The notes below the pieces were generated by a model, which saw only the letters and a program-made list of their open reading frames with translations, was not told where the DNA came from and did not search any database. The position numbers and the translations under genes were made by a program. A stretch of DNA of 11,825 nucleotides, taken from contig VBON01000039.1 in the NCBI GenBank assembly GCA_005877525.1, positions 1,990-13,814 of the forward strand. Reading direction: 5' to 3'. The DNA comes from Nitrospirota bacterium (GTDB lineage Bacteria; Nitrospirota; Nitrospiria; Nitrospirales; NS-4). Shown piece by piece: positions 7,434 to 11,825 of the stretch (position 1 is its first letter; the number at the start of each line of letters is the position of its first letter).

Positions 7434-8510
7434 ATGCCGGCCCTTAAAGAATCACCTGTCCTGAGCAAGCTGGAAACCGCCGCGTTGCGAGTAGACGAGA
7501 TCGACCGGCTGTTATCGCAGCCTGTCAGGACTGGACAACACGAGATCCAGCGGCTGAACAAGGAACGGGCCGAGCTGGCTCCCCAGGCGGAGCTGCATCA
7601 GGCGTTCTCTACTCTGCTTAGGCAGATCACCGAGGCCGAGGAGATGTTGGAGGATCCTCGGAGCGATATGAAGGAGTTAGCCCGGGAGGAACTCAAGGAA
7701 CTTCAGGGCCGCAGGGCGGAACTCGAAGGGCGGGCTAGGGAGTTGCTGATCGTCAAGGATCCTCGCGACGCCAAGAATACGTTCATTGAAGTTCGCGCCG
7801 GCACCGGAGGCGAAGAGGCAGCCCTGTTTGCGGCCGAACTCGTGCGCATGTACACCCGGTACGCGGAACAGCGCCGGTGGCGCGTGGAACTCATGGACTC
7901 CAGCTTGACCGAACTCGGCGGAGTGAAAGAGGCCGTCCTGCTGATCGAAGGCAAGGGTGTGTATAGCCGATTCAAGCACGAAAGCGGCGTGCACCGGGTA
8001 CAGCGGGTGCCGGCCACCGAAGGGTCGGGGCGTATTCACACCTCCACCGTGACCGTAGCGGTCATGGCGGAAGCCGAGGAAGTGGATGTCCAGATTGATC
8101 CAAAGGATCTGAAGATCGATACCTTCTGTTCCTCGGGAGCCGGCGGACAAAGCGTCAATACGACTTATTCGGCTGTCCGCATCACCCACATCCCGACCGG
8201 TATCGTCGTCTCGTGTCAGGATGAGCGCTCGCAGCTCAAAAATCGCAATAAGGCGATGCGAAACCTTCGTTCCCGAATCATGGACGCTGAAAAAGAGAAG
8301 CAGGACAGCGAAATCGCCCAGCAGCGCAAATCGCAAGTCGGAACGGGCGACCGCAGCGAGAAGATCCGCACCTACAATTTTGCCCAGAACCGCGTGACCG
8401 ACCACCGCGTCGGGCTCACCCTGCATCGTTTGGACCAGGTCCTCCAGGGCGACCTGGACGAAATCATCGACGCTTTGATCGCCTCCGACCAGATGTGGGG
8501 GCCGGACTGA
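7434..8510 (+). CDS. prfA: Peptide chain release factor 1 (RF1)
   Basis: RF1 recognises UAA and UAG and triggers release of the finished peptide. A helical N-terminal domain is followed by the codon-recognition domain, with the RF1-type tripeptide PAT in [14 protein letters not shown] (RF2 would have SPF), and the catalytic domain with GGQ in [12 protein letters not shown]. The conserved end includes [12 protein letters not shown] and [18 protein letters not shown] 7434 gives 358 residues, a normal length, and has a purine-rich GGTGAGAG 5 bases upstream. A GTG at 7422 would add four residues and overlap the rpmE stop as GTGA, a plausible alternative. The residue two before SGAGGQ is Ser preceded by Cys (DTFCSS), where E. 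coli has Arg. The methyltransferase for the GGQ glutamine is encoded next, 3 bases downstream. Confidence 0.96.
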   Translation: MPALKESPVLSKLETAALRVDEIDRLLSQPVRTGQHEIQRLNKERAELAPQAELHQAFSTLLRQITEAEEMLEDPRSDMKELAREELKELQGRRAELEGRARELLIVKDPRDAKNTFIEVRAGTGGEEAALFAAELVRMYTRYAEQRRWRVELMDSSLTELGGVKEAVLLIEGKGVYSRFKHESGVHRVQRVPATEGSGRIHTSTVTVAVMAEAEEVDVQIDPKDLKIDTFCSSGAGGQSVNTTYSAVRITHIPTGIVVSCQDERSQLKNRNKAMRNLRSRIMDAEKEKQDSEIAQQRKSQVGTGDRSEKIRTYNFAQNRVTDHRVGLTLHRLDQVLQGDLDEIIDALIASDQMWGPD

Positions 8511-8513
8511 GAG

Positions 8514-9398
8514 ATGATCGCGCTGCCTGCAGCGCCTGCGCGTTCGGTTCGCCAACTGCGAATGCTCGCCAGGGATATCCTGAAAGCCGCCGGTCTAGAG
8601 AATGCTGAGCAAGAAGCGGATTGGCTGCTCGCTCACGCGACGCGGTTCAGCCGGGGACAGCTTCTGGCGGCCGGGAACGAGCCCCTCACTGCCCGCCAAG
8701 CCGAACAGGCCCGGACATACATCGACAGGCGGGCCGCGCGCGAGCCATTGCAGTACATTCTCGGGACCCAAGAGTTCGGCGGCCTTGAGATCGCCGTGAC
8801 TCCGGATGTGCTTATTCCCCGGCCCGAAACTACGCTTCTGGTTGAAGAAGCCGCGCAAGCCATCGGCGCGCAGCGCAGATCGCTGGTCGCCGACGTGGGA
8901 ACTGGTTCCGGCTGCATCGCCATCGCGGTAGCCAAAACCTGTCCACAGGCGATGCTCTGGGCCACCGACATCTCGTGGCCCGCATTGGTAGTCGCGCGAC
9001 GAAATGCCCTCCAGCATGGCGTGGGAAAGCAGGTGAAGTTCGTGCAGGCTGATCTGCTCGGGCCTTTCGCGGCTTCTGATGAAGGAATTTTCGATGCCAT
9101 CGTCTCGAATCCTCCTTATATTCCGGAAGGAGAGATGGAAGGGTTGCAGCCCGAAGTGAGCCGGTATGAGCCTCGACTTGCGCTGGCCGCCGGCGCGGAT
9201 GGCATGACGTATTATCGCCGCCTGCTGTCTGCGGCGGCAGTCCTCCTCAAGCCTGACGGGTGTCTGATCGTCGAGTTGGGCATCGGGCAGTTCAACCCCG
9301 TCAGCGCCTTAGCGGACAGGACGCGGCTGTCGGTTCTTCACTGCCGAAAAGATCAGGCGGGGATCGAGCGAGCATTGGTTCTGCGGAGACTCGACTAG
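8514..9398 (+). CDS. prmC: Release factor glutamine N5-methyltransferase
   Basis: PrmC (HemK) methylates the glutamine of the GGQ motif in release factors using S-adenosylmethionine, which raises release efficiency. The 294-residue protein has the helical substrate-binding N-terminal domain (about 10-90, with REPLQYILG), then [20 protein letters not shown] motif [13 protein letters not shown] (129-133 = GTGSG) and the catalytic SNPPYIP (NPPY 199-202) that positions the amide. The late [12 protein letters not shown] and VELGIGQ motifs are also present. The gene starts 3 bases after prfA, its substrate's gene, as in many bacteria. The ribosome site is weak (GAGAG), so coupling to prfA translation is likely. 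Its stop overlaps the proposed GTG start of murA by one base. Confidence 0.95.
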   Translation: MIALPAAPARSVRQLRMLARDILKAAGLENAEQEADWLLAHATRFSRGQLLAAGNEPLTARQAEQARTYIDRRAAREPLQYILGTQEFGGLEIAVTPDVLIPRPETTLLVEEAAQAIGAQRRSLVADVGTGSGCIAIAVAKTCPQAMLWATDISWPALVVARRNALQHGVGKQVKFVQADLLGPFAASDEGIFDAIVSNPPYIPEGEMEGLQPEVSRYEPRLALAAGADGMTYYRRLLSAAAVLLKPDGCLIVELGIGQFNPVSALADRTRLSVLHCRKDQAGIERALVLRRLD

Positions 9399-10660
9399 TG
9401 GAGAGCATGATAATTGAGGGCGAGCAACGGCTGGCAGGGTCCGTTCGAATTGGAGGCGCCAAGAATGCCGCGCTTCCCATCCTGGCTGCGACCTTGTTGG
9501 GAAACGGCTCCTGCACGCTGAGCAATGTTCCCCGCGTTGTCGATGTGTTTACCATGTCGAAGCTCCTCGCGCATCTGGGCGCGCGTGTTGAGTCCAACGG
9601 GGATCTCACAACCGTTTCAGTCGATGAGATCTCCTCCTGCCGGGCGCCTTATGAGCTGGTGAAGACTATGCGGGCCTCGGTTCTCGTGCTGGGCCCTCTT
9701 CTCGCCCGGCATGGAGAGGCATTCGTAGCGCTCCCCGGAGGGTGTGCCATCGGAGCCCGGCCGATCAACCTGCATTTGACCGCACTCGAGCTGATGGGCG
9801 CCGAGATCACCATTGAACATGGTAACGTGCACGCGCGGGTGCTCGGCCGTTTGCGAGGGGCCCAGATTTATTTCGATGTCTCGACCGTCACCGGCACCGA
9901 AAATATCATGATGGCCGCCTGCCTGGCCGACGGTACAACGGTGATTGAAAATGCCGCGCGGGAGCCGGAGGTCGCTGACCTCGCCCAGTTTCTGATTACA
10001 CGAGGCGCTCGGATCAGTGGAGCCGGGACGGACATGATCACGATCCAGGGGGTGCCGGCGCTGCATGGCGCGGATCATGAGATTATTCCGGATCGGATCG
10101 AGACGGCGACCTATCTCGTGGCCGGTGCGATCACGAAGGGGGATGTCACGGTGGAGCGATGCCGACCGGACCATTCGGATGCCCTCCTGGCGAAGTTGAG
10201 AGAAGCGGGCGCCGAACTCATGATCGAGAAGGAAACAATCCGCATCCGCGCCCCGGAACGGCTCGGGTGTGTAAATGTAAAGACGCTGCCTTATCCGGGA
10301 TTTCCCACGGATATCCAGGCCCAGATGATGGCTCTGATGGCGGTTGCCCAAGGTTCGAGCATGATCACGGAAACCGTCTTCGAAAGCCGCTTCATGCACG
10401 TCCTCGAGCTTCAACGTATGGGGGCCGAGATCCGAATCGATGGCAATCACGCGGTCGTGACCGGGGTCAAGCGACTGAGCGGAGCGCCGGTCATGGCCTC
10501 GGACCTCCGTGCCAGCGCCTGTTTGATCCTGGCTGGGTTGGCGGCTGAGGGCGAAACGCGAGTAGGTCGCGTCTACCACCTGGACCGTGGCTACGAACAA
10601 CTTGACCAGAAGCTCGTGGGACTCGGCGCGCGCGTCCGCCGCGCACCGGAGCGGCCATGA
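9398..10660 (+). CDS. murA: UDP-N-acetylglucosamine 1-carboxyvinyltransferase
   Basis: MurA transfers enolpyruvate from PEP to UDP-GlcNAc in the cytoplasm, the first committed step of peptidoglycan synthesis and the fosfomycin target. From this GTG it has 420 residues. Visible motifs are [11 protein letters not shown] (Lys22), [17 protein letters not shown], and [16 protein letters not shown] with Cys116, the residue that reacts with PEP and fosfomycin; a Cys here predicts ordinary fosfomycin sensitivity at the target level. GTG 9398 is preferred because MESMIIEG matches the family's usual start spacing (MDKLIIEG-like) and GGAG lies 9 bases upstream. ATG 9407 is an alternative with a very close GGAG. 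An open frame extends upstream to 9260 but only inside prmC. The stop overlaps hisG (ATGA). Confidence 0.95.
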   Translation: MESMIIEGEQRLAGSVRIGGAKNAALPILAATLLGNGSCTLSNVPRVVDVFTMSKLLAHLGARVESNGDLTTVSVDEISSCRAPYELVKTMRASVLVLGPLLARHGEAFVALPGGCAIGARPINLHLTALELMGAEITIEHGNVHARVLGRLRGAQIYFDVSTVTGTENIMMAACLADGTTVIENAAREPEVADLAQFLITRGARISGAGTDMITIQGVPALHGADHEIIPDRIETATYLVAGAITKGDVTVERCRPDHSDALLAKLREAGAELMIEKETIRIRAPERLGCVNVKTLPYPGFPTDIQAQMMALMAVAQGSSMITETVFESRFMHVLELQRMGAEIRIDGNHAVVTGVKRLSGAPVMASDLRASACLILAGLAAEGETRVGRVYHLDRGYEQLDQKLVGLGARVRRAPERP

Positions 10661-11310
10661 GACAGAAGGCAAGCACTTTAACGATCGCCCTCTCCAAGGG
10701 TAAGCTCTTCGAGCCCGCGATGGAGCTGCTCGCGCGCGTCGGCCTGATTTCCAGGAAGATCGCTGGAGAGAGCCGGCGGCTTGTCTTTGAGAATCCGGCC
10801 ACCGGGACGAGGATCATGATCGTCCGCCCCAGTGATGTTCCCACCTATGTAGAATACGGCGCCGTGGACGCCGGCATCGTTGGAGCGGATGTGCTGATGG
10901 AACAGGCGACCGACGTCTACGAGCCGCTGGACCTCGGCTTCGGCGCCTGCCGGCTGGCGGTCGCCGCGCCGGCTGCAATCAGATCAAACGGAAGAGTGAG
11001 TAAACTGCGTGTCGCCACGAAATATCCCAACGTCACCGAGAGGCACTTCACTAACAAAGGTATTCCCATCGAGATCATCAAGTTATATGGATCCATCGAA
11101 TTAGCGCCGATGGTCGGGCTGGCAGACTGCATTGTGGACCTGATCTCAACCGGCAAGACCTTGAAGGCGCATCACCTGGTCGTGAAGGAGATCATCGCGT
11201 CGTCCACCGCCCGGCTGATCGTAAATCGGGCGAGCTTGAAATTGAAGTATCAGCGGATCAACGAGCTGATCGAGGCGTTACGGAAGGGTCTCCATGGAGG
11301 GCGACCATGA
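10657..11310 (+). CDS. hisG: ATP phosphoribosyltransferase, short (HisZ-dependent) form
   Basis: HisG joins ATP and PRPP to form phosphoribosyl-ATP, the first step of histidine synthesis. The protein has 217 residues with an N-terminal [43 protein letters not shown], and the PRPP-binding stretch [19 protein letters not shown]. It ends soon after the catalytic domain and lacks the ACT-like regulatory domain of long HisG (about 290-300 residues). Short HisG proteins are known to need the HisRS-like subunit HisZ for activity and histidine feedback; no hisZ is in this window, so one is expected elsewhere. The ATG overlaps the murA stop by 4 bases, with GGAG 5 bases upstream, and the gene overlaps hisD by 4 bases. 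Confidence 0.94.
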   Translation: MRQKASTLTIALSKGKLFEPAMELLARVGLISRKIAGESRRLVFENPATGTRIMIVRPSDVPTYVEYGAVDAGIVGADVLMEQATDVYEPLDLGFGACRLAVAAPAAIRSNGRVSKLRVATKYPNVTERHFTNKGIPIEIIKLYGSIELAPMVGLADCIVDLISTGKTLKAHHLVVKEIIASSTARLIVNRASLKLKYQRINELIEALRKGLHGGRP

Positions 11311-11825
11311 AAATCATCGCGTCAGCCGATCGGGCATTCAAGGCGGCGGTCAAAAAGGTGGTGTCGCGCTCCTCGATTCAGGGCGACAAGGTCGAGGGGA
11401 CCGTCCGCACCATCCTCAAGGCGGTCGAGCGAGGCGGAGACGCGGCGGTCAGTCGGTACACCCATAAATTCGACAAAGTCTCAATCAAACCAGAGGCATT
11501 TCGCATCACGCCGGATCAGATGCGGGAGGCTTACTATAAGATCCGCAAGGAGGACGGCGATGCCTTGCGTTATGCAGCGCACCGCATTACCGCGTTCCAT
11601 GAGCGACAGAAGACCGCAGCGCGCACTTGGATGTATCAGGATGAGGGCGTCACGCTCGGACAGACGATCCTTCCGTTGGACGCGGTCGGTCTCTATGTGC
11701 CCGGTGGGAAGGCGGTCTATCCCTCCTCGGTGTTGATGAGTGCGATTCCAGCCAAGGTCGCAGGCGTGAAACGCATTGTAATGTGCTCACCGACTCCCCG
11801 CGGCGAGATGAGTCCCTACCTGCTG
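11307..11825 (+). CDS. hisD: Histidinol dehydrogenase, N-terminal part (runs off the window)
   Basis: HisD oxidises L-histidinol to L-histidine in two NAD-dependent steps, the end of the histidine pathway. The window holds the first 173 codons, about 40% of a usual 430-residue protein, with no stop. It starts [19 protein letters not shown] and shows family blocks VERGGDAAVSRYTHKFD, LDAVGLYVPGGKAVYPSSV and LMSAIPAKVAGVKRIV; the glycine-rich YVPGGKA and the PSSVLM run are typical. The zinc ligands and catalytic histidines lie beyond the window. The ATG overlaps the hisG stop (ATGA) and has a strong GGAGG ending 6 bases upstream. It is part of the same transcription unit as murA and hisG. Confidence 0.95.
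   Translation, partial: MKIIASADRAFKAAVKKVVSRSSIQGDKVEGTVRTILKAVERGGDAAVSRYTHKFDKVSIKPEAFRITPDQMREAYYKIRKEDGDALRYAAHRITAFHERQKTAARTWMYQDEGVTLGQTILPLDAVGLYVPGGKAVYPSSVLMSAIPAKVAGVKRIVMCSPTPRGEMSPYLL

Noticed and set aside
7677..8555. 292-codon minus-strand ORF opposite prfA
   Set aside because: Antisense shadow of prfA, with no motif or ribosome site.
9260..9397. Extended N terminus for MurA from 9260
   Set aside because: This part lies inside prmC and precedes the normal MurA start; its sequence is an out-of-frame reading of prmC.
9617..10672. 351-codon minus-strand ORF opposite murA
   Set aside because: Antisense shadow of murA caused by GC-rich codon use; the translation shows no known family, while murA is unmistakable.

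Overview
The window reads as ordinary chromosome of a moderately GC-rich Gram-negative-type bacterium, most likely a Nitrospira-like member of the Nitrospirota. This assignment is an inference from remembered gene order (rho-rpmE-prfA-prmC-murA-hisG-hisD) and protein style; no database was consulted. No rRNA, tRNA, CRISPR array, phage gene or transposase gene was seen.

Left block, + strand (156-4735): a six-TM hybrid sensor kinase, then ispH (MEP isoprenoid pathway), then three genes chained by 4-base ATGA overlaps: a short MutY adenine glycosylase, a MutT-type NUDIX hydrolase and a DEDDy 3'-5' exonuclease. These three look like a DNA/nucleotide quality-control cassette. ispH is broken as read: about 25 bases are missing inside the gene, which also shifts the frame. 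The enzyme is normally essential, so this is either an assembly or sequencing error or a genuine loss covered by another copy.

Middle (4745-5816): a two-gene minus-strand unit (DUF2203 protein, then a YCII-domain protein) converges on the exonuclease gene with only 9 bases between them. Its promoter sits so close to the start codon that the mRNA is probably leaderless. About 400 bases then separate its start from the preferred rho start. This stretch holds a possible 25-codon leader ORF with a strong ribosome binding site, a perfect 14-base palindrome and weak promoter candidates.

Right block, + strand (5817-11825): rho, rpmE, prfA, prmC, murA, hisG (short form) and the first 173 codons of hisD, mostly touching or overlapping. 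They cover transcription termination, ribosome structure, peptide release and methylation of its release factor, the first committed peptidoglycan step, and histidine synthesis. The only sizeable gap, rho-rpmE, carries a dispersed-repeat-like element with nested inverted repeats.

No clearly new multi-gene system is evident. The points most worth a second look are the ispH lesion, the rho leader, the leaderless DUF2203 promoter, the MutY/MutT/exonuclease cassette and the rho-rpmE repeat.
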